Shown: piece after piece, positions 54,142 to 64,000 of the stretch
Layout: each line of letters starts with the position of its first letter
Position numbering within the stretch: the stretch's first letter is position 1
Assembly: GCF_950023065.1 (NCBI RefSeq)
Contig: NC_088681.1
Coordinates: 1,054,001-1,118,000 of the forward strand
Source: Planococcus citri
Lineage: Eukaryota > Arthropoda > Insecta > Hemiptera > Pseudococcidae
Length of the DNA stretch: 64,000 bases
Direction: 5' to 3'
Translations under genes and position numbers: made by a program
The notes under the pieces: generated by a model
Database searches by the model: none
Told to the model about the DNA's origin: nothing
Seen by the model: the letters and a program-made list of their open reading frames with translations, nothing else

Positions 54142-56278
54142 TAGTCCGGCATATGGCAATAGGAGTGATTGCACCTCCCCCCGCCCGGCGCCGATCCTCC
54201 GGGACAAGTTTTTTCTTAAAGGGGACATCCTAAGGAACATTTTAAAGCAAACTTGCCCAAAAAAAAGTTGGCCTTACTTACAAAATGGCGGCCATTTTGA
54301 TTGACAGGTCAGCCGAAATCGCAGATATTGCGTTTTAACGTAGGACTTGCACGAACTTTTTCAAACTTTACAAAGGTAGGTGGAAAGATCATGCAAAGAT
54401 TTATCACCTGTCAAAATTTCAAGTGCTAAAGTGCGTTTTTCGATTTTTGGTGAATTTTTGAAAATCCAATTTAGGCCAAAAATGAGGGAAAAAATCAAAA
54501 TTTTACCAAATTGACCAAGAAAGCTGAAATTTGGGATATACCCTGTTTTCGACATGCCAAATCGATTGGAAACGGTTTCAACCCGTTTCGAGCAGTTCTC
54601 GAGCCTCCAGCAGATTTTTGAAACTCGAAATTCTCACAAAATTCCATCAAATTGAAGTTGTAAAGCTGAAATTTATTCTAAAAACTAATTTCAATACGTA
54701 GTCCAAGAGCTATACCACTGTGATTGGGCCGAAATAACTGAAAGCTGGGGATGGTCTCAAAAGTTAGTATACATACCCCTATTTTGAAAACACTTATGTT
54801 TTTTGGGCTGTAGAATTCATTTATGGTAATATTTTCCACATTGGAGGACCATACGATCAAAAAACATATATTTTGATGTATCACAAAGCCATATTTGCTG
54901 AATTCATTAATACTCCCCTTACGCCCCACCCCCCAAAAAATGAAAATTTTGAAAAATTTCGGTGCCTAAAAATCATCTTAGCCATAGAGCATTCCGTTAA
55001 ACTGCTTGAAAATGATTTTTAACCCGATTTTGTAGCTTTTTATGAGAATTTAGCCCAAAAACATGAAATTTGTCAAATTTGCTCCCCTTTTGACCCAGTC
55101 TGGCGGGGCTTTGGCGGCACTTATGGGTCGGCAGACCGATATATTCGGATTCAGCGCGAAAAATGCTATAATTAGGCACCAATTTCAGCCATCAGTTTTC
55201 TCAGCTGAAAGTTCAGAAAAATGTTGAACTTTCGAGCTTTCACTGAGCTTTAAAGCAGCAGCTGCGGATCGGCAGACCAAGTGTTTTCAAAATAGGGGTA
55301 TGTATACTAACTTTTGAGACCATCCCCAGCTTTCAGTTATTTCGGCCCAATCACAGTGGTATAGCTCTTGGACTAACGCTACGAAGCACTGCAGGTGAAT
55401 TTCGAGTCGTTTTGGAGCCTCCAGCGACTTTTTTGAAAATTACTTGGGGCCTCCAGTAGATTTTTGAAACTTGAAATTTACTTCGCAGACTACATGGTGG
55501 TTTCAAATGGTTTTGAAGCTTCCAGCTACTTTTAGGAAATTTCAATTTTCCAAAAAAAAGTCATACAACCTTTCAAAAGTTCAAAACGACTTGAAATTCA
55601 CCAGTAGTCAATCTCCATTTGATGAAATGTTGTGAAAATTTAAAGTTTCAAAAATCTGCTGGAGGTTTGAGGAATTTTCAAAAAGTCGCTGGAGGCTCCA
55701 AAACGACTTGAAATTCACCTGCCGTACTTCGTAGCGTATTGAAATTAGTTTTTAGAATAAATTATAGCTTTACAACTTCAATTTGAAGAAATTTTGTGGG
55801 AATTTCGAGTTTCAAAAATCTGCTGGAGGCTCCAGAACTGCTCAAAACGGGTTGAAACCGTTTCCAATCGATTTAGCATGTCGAAAATAGGGTATATCCC
55901 AAATTTCAGCTTTCTTGGTCAATTTGGTAAAATTTTGATTTTTTCCCTCATTTTTGGCTTAAATTTGATTTTCAAAAATTCACCAAAAATCGAAAAACGC
56001 ACTTTAGCACTTGAAATTTTGACAGGTGATAAATTTTTGCATGATCTTTCGATCTGCTTTTGTAAATTTTGAAAAAGTTCGTTCAAGTCCTATGTTGAAA
56101 CGCAAAATCTGCGATTTCGGCTGACCTGTCAATCATAATGGCCGCCATTTTGTAAGGCCAACTTTTTTTGGCAAGTTTGCTTTAAAATGTTCCTTAGGAT
56201 GTCCCCCTTGAAAAAAATGTACCGGAGGATTGGCCGGTGGGGGGGGTGCAATTACTCCTATTGTCATATGCCGGACTA
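54142..56278. mobile_element. Fold-back DNA element, TAGTC family, copy with a nested insertion (2,137 bp)
   Basis: The left end is TAGTCCGGCATATGGCAATA; the right end inverts to TAGTCCGGCATATGACAATA. TTG flanks both sides (54139-54141, 56279-56281). Arm order matches 26659-28413. The left arm contains AAAATGGCGGCCATTTTGAT and the right arm ends AATGGCCGCCATTTTG. Without the nested 677-bp element and its 3-bp duplication it would be about 1,457 bp. Internal modules are fewer than in the 26659 copy. Confidence 0.85.
54699..55375. mobile_element. 677-bp relative with 97-bp perfect TIRs, nested in the fold-back element
   Basis: The ends begin TAGTCCAAGAGCTATACCAC and stay perfectly inverted for 97 bp, to 54795 and from 55279. 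ACG flanks both sides (54696-54698, 55376-55378). Comparison with 27206-27222 of the other copy shows the uninterrupted ATACGCTACGAAG target. It shares the TAGTCC start and 3-bp duplication with its host but no interior sequence. No transposase frame is present. Confidence 0.92.
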
Positions 56279-56281
56279 TTG

Positions 56282-58619
56282 AGTTCGAGTTTTGTTTTTA
56301 AAAAGTTTGTAAATTTCATTTTCAGAAGAGAAAATACGCAAACCTCATTTTTGAAAATACAATAATGAAAACACCATTTTTGAACAGAAAATAAAATCTT
56401 AATTTTGAAAAGAACATGCAACTTTAATTTTTGACCAGAAAATATACACCATATTATTTATTTTTGAAGAAAAACTGAAAACTCCGTTCTTGAAGGGCGA
56501 ATGAAATTTCATGGAACAAAAGCTATCAAACCTTTGCTTTCAGAAAAAAATTTCATGTGAGAAACTTTATTGAAAAAAAAAAACTTATAACCCTGTAGTG
56601 GAAACTTCTCCAACAAACTTTTTTTTTTGAATACGAAAGCATTCATTTTTCTGTGGGGGAGGACTTTTTTACAGAGGAAAACTTGTGGAAAAATTATGTT
56701 TTGTAAACAACTCAACTTTATTTTTAAAAAAAGACACGTTTGCTTTAGAAGAAGGAGGGGATGTGAAAATTTTTCAGGAGGCTGTTATTTTTTTCCCCGA
56801 GCCTACATTGGCTCTCGGAGGCACTGTTGAAGGGCCAATGGAAGTTTTTGAAAAGAAATTAATTTAGAACTCTGACTCGGATGATTGATTTTTTTCAATT
56901 TTTTGGGGGTTTTCTCAACTTTGAACGTCTTTATGCATATATACGTATAATAGGGCTAACATTCTTTGTGGTGACGAGAGGGTTTTTTTCTTCAAAAAGA
57001 ATATTATTCAAATCATTTTTGACTGGAAATGTCGAATTTTAAACTATTTTTGGAGTCTTTCAATATTGTATCCCCCCCCCCCCCGGGAGCCAGGGGGGAG
57101 GTTCCATACATAGGAGCTAATCATTGTTCTGGAGACCAGAGCAGGGTTTCCGAAAAAACAGGAAACTATTGTACTCATTTACGACTTGTTGGTACCGAAT
57201 TATTTCACTCGATGCAGTTTATTGATACTCGTAGAATGCAATGCAGACCAAGCACCGATACTGCAGAAATGAGAAAAAGATTGAATGAAAACAAAAAAGA
57301 GAAAAGAATAAACTTGTTGGTAATGGTAGTGTTAAGTAATGGGTTTTTCATCGTCATTATACACGCTCAATGTAGCAATATGTGTACGGACAAGGACATG
57401 AATGAAGAGCGAACGAATAAAACACGAATCCCCAATAAGGCGTGAAAATAACAATAAAAATGATATTGTATAACCGTATTCGGTTGCCGCTTTGATAAGT
57501 AATTTTTTTCTCGTTGTCGTCGAAAGCGGTGGCAAGTGCCATATACATACACTATACAGTGCACAGTGCACACTCACACTAGTAACACTATCTACTGCAG
57601 CATGTATCGTATACGTATAGTGTACTCGTAGGTAGGTGCACATTTATAACGGAGCGGTGCTAATACGCAATGACAACGGCAAAAGGCAAGAAAGGGTTAT
57701 AATTCTGGAATATATGCGGCGAGAGAATACTTGCCATCAGCGTCAGGGAGTTTATTATAATAGTAATGGTAAAAGGGTTAGAGAAATACGTAGGTAAAAG
57801 GGGCACGAGATTTCACGGCATAAAGTCCCCGAACTAAATCCCTTCATAGCTGGTTGGTATTGGTGATGGCGATGGCGATGGAGCGCGGCGCGGGTACACA
57901 GCCGCACACAGCAGCCTTGATGCGGCCGCCACCGCCGCCGCCGCCGCTGTGCCCGTAGAAGGGTTGAGACATTACAAGGGATGCTGCTGCGAAATGATAA
58001 TCAAGGTGATTCTTCCACCCTTTACGCCCTCTGTCAACCACTTCTAAAACTAGCTCCTCCACTTATTCGCTCACTAACTTTAACTCTCTGCCCATGATAA
58101 TGGCCCTGTAAATATTTAAACAAGCGTATACTAAGCCCTTACTGTTGATTATCATTAACATTATTCTATGCTATATAGCGCTTTTGCTTATATGAAACAA
58201 AGTCTAAGCTTACAAACTTTCTCTTCTCTTTTCCTTGTATATTTTACACAATTGAAGAGAAAAAAGCGAAATTCGCGCTCGACTCGAGCTCCTCTTCCTT
58301 GTTTCAGTGCGTTTCACTAGCGCAATGTTTTTTTTTCTCGCTCACAACGACTCAACGTGAAACGTGAATCGTGAAACGAAATGTACTTACGTATGAAAAA
58401 TACAGTTTTTTAGATGATAATTATGAATTAACAATGGATTATGAAGGTACCAAAGAATTCTTCAGAACGTCGACTTCTTCCATTCAATTCATTCGATAGG
58501 TACCTACTACCTACATATGTATAATTCGATGCAGATAAATGAAATACCTAGTAGCCTACTCACAGTATCCCAATTGAAAAAAAAATTGAACTGGGTAACG
58601 CTAAATCGAAAAAGCATTC
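56282..58619. other. No gene recognised; simple and degenerate repeats
   Basis: 56300-56880 is a degenerate TTTTTGAA-rich tract. 56890-57130 resembles the tandem repeat at 25880-26640 (TCAACTTTGA, a long C-run, CCATACATAGGAGCTAA). A GCC-rich patch at 57925-57950 lies in a C+G-richer stretch with a possible minus-strand frame (57844-58062) that is not recognised. The remainder looks single-copy. Confidence 0.4.
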
Positions 58620-59210
58620 AAAAATAGATCACCAGCCCAAATTTCAGATTTTGAAGCGCATTTTTTGATTTTTGGGTCAATTTTCAAAAATCAGATTGGC
58701 CTAAAAATAGAAAAAAATCGAAACTTTACAAATTGACCTACATATACCTAGCTAAAATTTGGTATTTCTTTATTCTCGACCTCCCGAATATTAGAAACGG
58801 TTTCGAACCGTTTTGAACAATTTTGGAAACTCCTGCAGATTTTCGAGAATTGAGATTTCTACAAGATTTTACCTAATGAAATTGGAAAGCTAGAATTGAA
58901 GTGGTGAACACCATTAGCAAAAATTTTGTGGAAATTTCGGCTTTCAAAAATCTGCTGGAGGCTTCAGAACTGCTCGAGGAGTTTAACAGTTTTCAATCGA
59001 ATCGCTAAGTTGAAAATAGGACACATGTCAAAGTTCGCCTTTTGCGGGTCAAGTTGGTAAAGTGTTGATTTTTTTCTTACATTTTTGACTCTTTGATTTT
59101 CAAAAATTCATCAAAAAAAGAAAAGTGTTTTAGCTTCCAAAAATTTGGCTGGTGATGTGGTTTTGCATGATTTTTCGATTTAGCTATGTTCGGTTTTGAA
59201 AATCTTTTTC
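58620..59210. repeat. Decayed fold-back relic (TAGTC family)
   Basis: Left arm: ATCACCAGCCCAAATTTCAG, CAGATTGGCCTAAAAA, GAAACGGTTTCGAACCGTTT, TGCAGATTTTCGAGAAT. Right arm in inverse order: AAAATCTGCTGGAGGCTTCA, GAACTGCTCG, TTTTGACTCTTTGATTTTCA, GGCTGGTGATG, TTTTGCATGATTTTTCGAT. It is shorter than the intact copies and has lost its ends. Confidence 0.6.
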
Positions 59211-59279
59211 GCCAGTTGAGATGTTTACCTTGTAAGATTTCCTTTGGGGGGAGAGAGGGTAGACTCGTTTTGTTTGTAA

Positions 59280-59720
59280 AATGGCCAAAAAATGGTCGTT
59301 TTTTTTAGTTTTACATCAAAAATTTTCAAAAATTCTAGTTAGTTTTGCTTTTCGAAACAGATTGCGAAAAGATATGTATATTTTTCTTTGTCAATTGTTC
59401 CCAAAAAATGCTGCTTTTTACTAAAATTATCAAATTTTTGTTTTTTGACAAAAATGTTTGCCTTTTTTTGAAATTGCCAATGATTCTTTTTTTTTCAAAA
59501 ATCATCCAAATGTCGCGCTTATCGCCTAAAATTGTCAAAAATATCCTTTTTTTAACAAAATTGTTGAAATGGTTGTTTTTTGAAAAAAATTCCAAAAAGT
59601 CTCATTGTTTGCTAAAATTGTTTTTTTTTTATTATTAGAAATTACGAAAATATTCACCTCGTTGCCAAAAATGGTCTAAAAGTCTCACTTTTTTTATCAA
59701 AAAACTTCAAATAGGTAGGT
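59280..59720. repeat. Degenerate short-period repeat
   Basis: T-runs alternate with CAAAAAT, TTGCC and AAATTGTCAAA words at roughly 40-60 bp, as at 49905-50660. Open frames on both strands here are products of this texture. Confidence 0.4.
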
Positions 59721-61923
59721 ACGTAGTTCAACCTTTCAAAATTAAAAACCAGAACATTTCAATCTGTAATGTTCTGTTTTTTTTTTAGTGATTTTTATGT
59801 TTCGTTTACTGTTGAGTGTTTGTTTTACTTTTTGGTACTTTTTCGAGGAAGTTGAGCACGAACCCTAAGGTATTGATGTACCGCGTACATGATTGGAGTA
59901 GGCTACTTACTTTAAAATAAGAGACTCCTGGCCCAATCCTAAACTTCAGAAAAACCTGGCAATCGTATTATGGATGAATTTACGAAATCCATTGAAATTA
60001 ATGATAAAATCTCTTTCGGCGTTTATACTATCACACATTGTAACTCTACACAAAAGTTGCCTTTGACGAAGTTTGAAAAAATTCAACTCCCCCTCCCTCT
60101 TCATTGCAATATTGGTGTGTATATTTCAAAGCTTCCGGAAATTGGATAAATTGGTAGAAAAATCGGAAAAAGTCAAAGTAAATCGTTTTTCTAAATGACT
60201 GGACGTCTCGTTGACTGAAGTGAATGTTTTTTTTGGCCTTTCGCAGCATTTTACGTGGTTTTCTCCATAATATTGTGATATTTCTCAAAATGATATTTTC
60301 GTAATTTTGAATTCGAAAAATGTCGTGGATTCTTATAAATTTTTAAATTATTTACCAATTCGCGAACCCCTAATTTCTAGAGTGTCGCGGAGAAATCTCT
60401 TATATTCTGCATGATGTTACCTATGTAGGTGTGCCTTATGAAGACGAACTGTCAAATAATGTTTACGCTTAATCTGGAGGAAAAAGCTCTCCAAATGAAG
60501 CATTCGTAATCGGTAGGACATTTTGTGTAAAAGTTACTGCGATAAAATTTTATAATTATACTCCATCTGTTTGCTGCGGTTGTGCGAATGGATACCGTAT
60601 AGCTGTAGCTTCTCTCTACTGTATAAGGAAGGGAGAAAGATTGGGCGAATGACGGCGTCAGCGAAGGTAAGTATAAAGCTACAGCAGCAGGCAGGCAGGC
60701 AGGCAGGCACGGCAAAGGCGTAAAATCAAAACAAAATGCTTAATCGAAACACTTTAGTGGGTTAAAAATGTTGAAGTGAAAGTGAGAATGAGATCAGTGC
60801 CGTGTCGAATTAAGGGGAGTCTTGACATCAGTCAGTCGGGATAAGTTGACATGACGGTTCGCAGCATCGCAGCAGAGCAGAGCGTAGAGCGTAGCTTTCC
60901 TTCGTCGTTGACTCGTATACTACGTAGTATACCTACGTGAACCCTGCCTCCGAAGCTGAACCCTCACCCTCACTCTCGCCCTCGCCAACTTCTCGTTCTC
61001 TCGTCGCTTCACACATAATCAGTTGACAGGTATCTTCTAAACATCGTAAATTATGGAACGAATCTGCCATCAACCTTTTTCTAACTTCACGCTTAGTGGT
61101 CTTTTTCTTTCCGTAAAAAGTTATATTTTAAATTGTCGCAAACTTTAAACGTCACACCGCACACAATTCTCTCGAAAGAAGTAACAAATGTGTTTTTATG
61201 GTTCCGATCCTCGGTCGTTTTTTTTCTTCACTCCCTCTATGGCATGGCATGGCATGGCTGCCGTTGCGTTTGCGAAAAATTTCAAACCAGGCGAACCCTT
61301 CCAACGGGGTAATTTGATTTGGATATCGTGACAACGAGCAACCTTGAGCGAGCAATCGTTTGTACGATTTTTTTTCTTCTTCGCTTTTTTAGGTGCATGC
61401 GGTGTATAAATCAACGAAGGTGTGTGGTAAAAACCGCATTCTTAGCCGCTAAGCCGCGTAATTATTCTTCATAAAATATGTAGGTATAATAGTATAAGTG
61501 TAAGGTATTCCTTACACTTGCCTCGTTTCATGACCAATAATTTATCGAGTTTTGAATCATCATGTTCTACTTATACTCGCATATGCAGGTCAAGCTAATC
61601 CAATAGACATGATCATGCTAGTAGCATGCGACAAATACTTCGTTAACCCTTTGAGACCCCGAGAAGAATCTGATGGATGAAAATTGAAAAATTTCATGTA
61701 CGAGGAGTGTAACTTCGTTAAGTACATAGACGTTTTTTTTTTTTTTTTTTTTAAATTGAAGTTTACTCAAGATTTTATTTTGAAATTTGAGGAAATGCTC
61801 GAAATGGGATTTTTTCTATCCCGATTTACAAAATAAATTTCTGATGTAGGGATACGAAAATTTTCCGAAAAGTTTTTCTACATAATTATCAACATAAAAA
61901 TCAGAAAAATAATGAATAATTTA
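59721..61923. other. No gene recognised; possible regulatory patch
   Basis: Includes a (CAGG)n microsatellite at about 60687-60709. A mixed-composition stretch at 60590-61100 contains ATGACGGCGTCAGCGAAG directly before GTAAGT (60668), which could be a very short first exon but has nothing joined to it. A T-run lies at about 61733-61752. No recognisable protein. Confidence 0.4.
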
Positions 61924-61927
61924 TATG

Positions 61928-63505
61928 TAGTCGGGGAGCCCACTTCAAGATAAATTGCACCTCCACCCCGTCGATCCTCCGGGACAACTTTTTTCTTAAA
62001 CGGGGAGTCCTAAGGAACATTTCTAGCCCTTGTACTCAAAAAAAAAGTGGCCCTACTCACAAAATGGCGGCCATTTTGATTGACAGGCCAGCCGAGATTG
62101 CAGATTTTGCGTTCCAACATAGGACTTGCACAAAATTTTAAAACTGTACATAGGTAGATTGAAAGATCAAGCAAAAATTTATCACCTGTCAAAATTTTTA
62201 AGTGCTAAAGTGCGTTTTTCGATTTTTGGTGAATTTTTGAAAATCCCATTTAGGCCTAAAATGAGGGAAAAATCAAAATTTTACCAAATTGACCAACAAG
62301 GTTGAAATTTGGGATACACCTTATTTTCGACCTGCCAAATCGATTGGAAACTGTTTCAAACCGTTTTGAGCAGTTCTGGAGCCTCCAGCAAATTTTTGAA
62401 ACTCGAAATTCCAACAAAATTTCACCAAAATGGAGTTGGAAAGCTGAAATTTATTCTGCAAACTAATTTCAATACGGTACGAAGTCAACTGCAGGGGGAT
62501 TTGAAGTTGTTTTGGAGCCTCCGGTGACTTTTTGAAAATTCCTGGAGCCTCCATAAGATTTTTGAAACTTTAAATTTTCACAAAATTTCATCAAATGGAG
62601 ATGGAAAGCTGAAATTTACTCTACACTCCAATTTTAACACCTTCTGAAGACGACTTCAGGTGGGTTCAAATCATTTTGGAGCCTCCATCGACTTTTTGAA
62701 ATTTATTGGAGCTTCCAGTAGATTTTTGAAACTGGAAATTCCGCAACATTTTACCAAATGGAGTTGGCAAGCTGAAATTTACTTCGCAAATTATATTATT
62801 TCAATACGATATGAAGTCGACTACATTGTGGTTTCAAATGGTTTTAAATGGTTTTGAAGCTTCCAGCTACTTCTTGGAAATTTCAATTTTTCAAAAAACG
62901 CTATACGACCTCTCAAAAAGTGGTTGCTGGAGGCTCCAAAACGACTTGAAATCCACCAGCAGACGACTTCGTAGCGCATTAAAATCAGTTTGCAGAATAA
63001 ATTTTGACTTTCCATCTCCGTTTGATGAAATTTTTAGTAAATTTTTTAATGTTTCAAAAATCTGCTGGAGGCTCTAGTAATTTGAAGAAAAAAACGCTGG
63101 ATGCTCCAAAACGACTTGAAATCCACCTGCAGTTGACTTCGTAGCGTATTGAACTTAGTTTGCAGAATAAATTTCAGCTTTCCGACTCCATTTTGGTGAA
63201 ATTTTGTTGGAATTTCGAGTTTCAAAAATTTGCTGGAGGCTCCAGAACTGCTCAAAACGGTTTCAAACAGTTTCCAATCGATTTGGCAGGTCGAAAATAA
63301 AGTGTATTCCAAATTTCAACCTTGTTGGTCAATTTGGTAAAATTTTGATTTTCCCCCCTCATTTTTGGCCTATAGATTTTCAGGGCCACTTTTTTTTTGA
63401 GTACAAAGGCTAGAAATGTTCCTTAGGAACTCCCCCTTTAAGAAAAAAGTTCTCCCGGAGGATCGGCAAGGGGGTGCTAGTGATCCTTAAGCGGGCTCCC
63501 CGACT
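61928..63505. mobile_element. Fold-back DNA element, TAGTC family, variant ends (1,578 bp)
   Basis: The left end is TAGTCGGGGAGCCCACTT; the right end inverts to TAGTCGGGGAGCCCGCTT. TATG flanks both sides (61924-61927, 63506-63509), a 4-bp duplication. The left arm has AAAATGGCGGCCATTTTGAT; the right arm lacks that block and jumps from TTTTGGCCTATAG to AGGGCCACTTTTTTTTTGAG, so about 250 bp are missing there. The inner arms carry the same CTGGAGGCTCC and TTGAAATCCACC modules as the other copies. Confidence 0.83.
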
Positions 63506-63509
63506 ATAT

Positions 63510-64000
63510 GTAGGTATACATTACTTACGTCAAAAATAATTTTTGAAGCCAAAATCAAAATAATTTTGGTCAATAATAAAGAGATTGACGGAGGGAATTT
63601 TTATTTGAAAAAAAAAATTATTTTGGAAATTGATAGTTTCGAGTTCGTTCCATAAAAAATACCGAAATTTTGAACATTTTTTACAGAAAGCTGAGATATA
63701 AAAGTATGAAAAATCTATATCGTGAAAGCTCACTCACTGAGGTCTTTCATCATGTTACCCTCACATTTGCAATTGTTACAACTGGTGCAGAAAATAATTT
63801 TTTATTTTTTCTCAAAATGTTGGATTTTGGCTTCAAAAATTTTGGACGTAATAGGTATAGGTATACCTATAAGTATTACGATATTATGTTATTTAAAACT
63901 TTATGATTTTTGTGTTGGTACCTAAACCTATTACGTGTAGAGAAACTTCTCAAAAAATTTTCGTATCGCTATATCAAAAATTTATTTTGGAAATCGGGAT
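63510..64000. other. No gene recognised
   Basis: A+T-rich. AAAATAATTTTTGAAGCCAA at about 63530 and TTGGCTTCAAAAATTTT at about 63826 form a loose inverted pair roughly 300 bp apart, perhaps another decayed short element. Confidence 0.3.

Noticed and set aside
57844..58062. Minus-strand frame with a Gly run in a C+G-rich patch
   Set aside because: The Gly run comes from a GCC trinucleotide repeat; no splice sites or recognisable domain support it as an exon.
59890..59975. Possible minus-strand 15-codon exon (GATTGCCAG acceptor, GTAAGT donor)
   Set aside because: The acceptor has a poor pyrimidine tract, the peptide is too short to judge, and there is no neighbour to join it to.
1..64000. tRNA, rRNA and CRISPR arrays
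   Set aside because: No tRNA T-loop with a matching acceptor stem, no rRNA-like sequence and no regularly spaced identical repeats with unique spacers were seen. GGTTCGAAT in the LTRs is not part of a tRNA.

Overview
The window looks like a gene-poor, repeat-choked stretch of an insect genome. It is A+T-rich, has spliced genes with long introns, and is built mostly of nested transposable elements. The clearest host gene is an insect class IV POU-homeodomain gene (acj6 / Brn-3 type). Frequent TAGGTA/TACCTA and TACGAGTA words suggest a sap-feeding hemipteran such as a mealybug, scale insect or aphid, but that is an impression and not proof.

Layout. Bases 1-17,500 hold no exon I can recognise. 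They contain a 275-bp hAT-type MITE with a perfect 8-bp target duplication (153-427), decayed fold-back repeats, a broken non-LTR retrotransposon on the minus strand (8.5-10.6 kb), a mariner-type MITE with a second element inside it (11.2-12.3 kb) and a degenerate tandem array (15.9-17.1 kb). acj6 runs on the plus strand through three in-phase coding exons: 17508-17561, 24535-24711 and 31096-31851. The last carries the POU-specific domain, the homeodomain and the stop codon. Earlier acj6 exons were not found and probably lie upstream of the window. Both introns are packed with palindromic MITEs, a jockey-like gag fragment and a 1,755-bp fold-back element.

Bases 32.4-34.5 kb are a nested fold-back complex. 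A structurally complete Ty3/gypsy-type LTR retrotransposon sits at 40412-45884. It has a 5-bp target duplication, 213-bp LTRs identical by eye, a tRNA-Ser-like primer site and one uninterrupted 1,338-codon gag-pol frame. Its 5' LTR is split by an 896-bp non-autonomous DNA transposon that has its own 7-bp target duplication. At 52.7-53.1 kb two phase-matched exons and poly(A) signals mark the 3' end of an unrecognised minus-strand gene. The rest, to 64 kb, is mostly fold-back elements and simple or degenerate repeats.

The most unusual feature is a family of long fold-back elements. Three copies have definable ends (26659-28413, 54142-56278, 61928-63505), begin TAGTC and end GACTA, and are flanked by 3- or 4-bp target duplications. 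About six decayed copies lie elsewhere, and a smaller relative with the same ends (54699-55375) has inserted inside one copy. No transposase for the family is present in the window. All repeat and gene-structure calls come from reading the sequence by eye; no alignment or database search was run.
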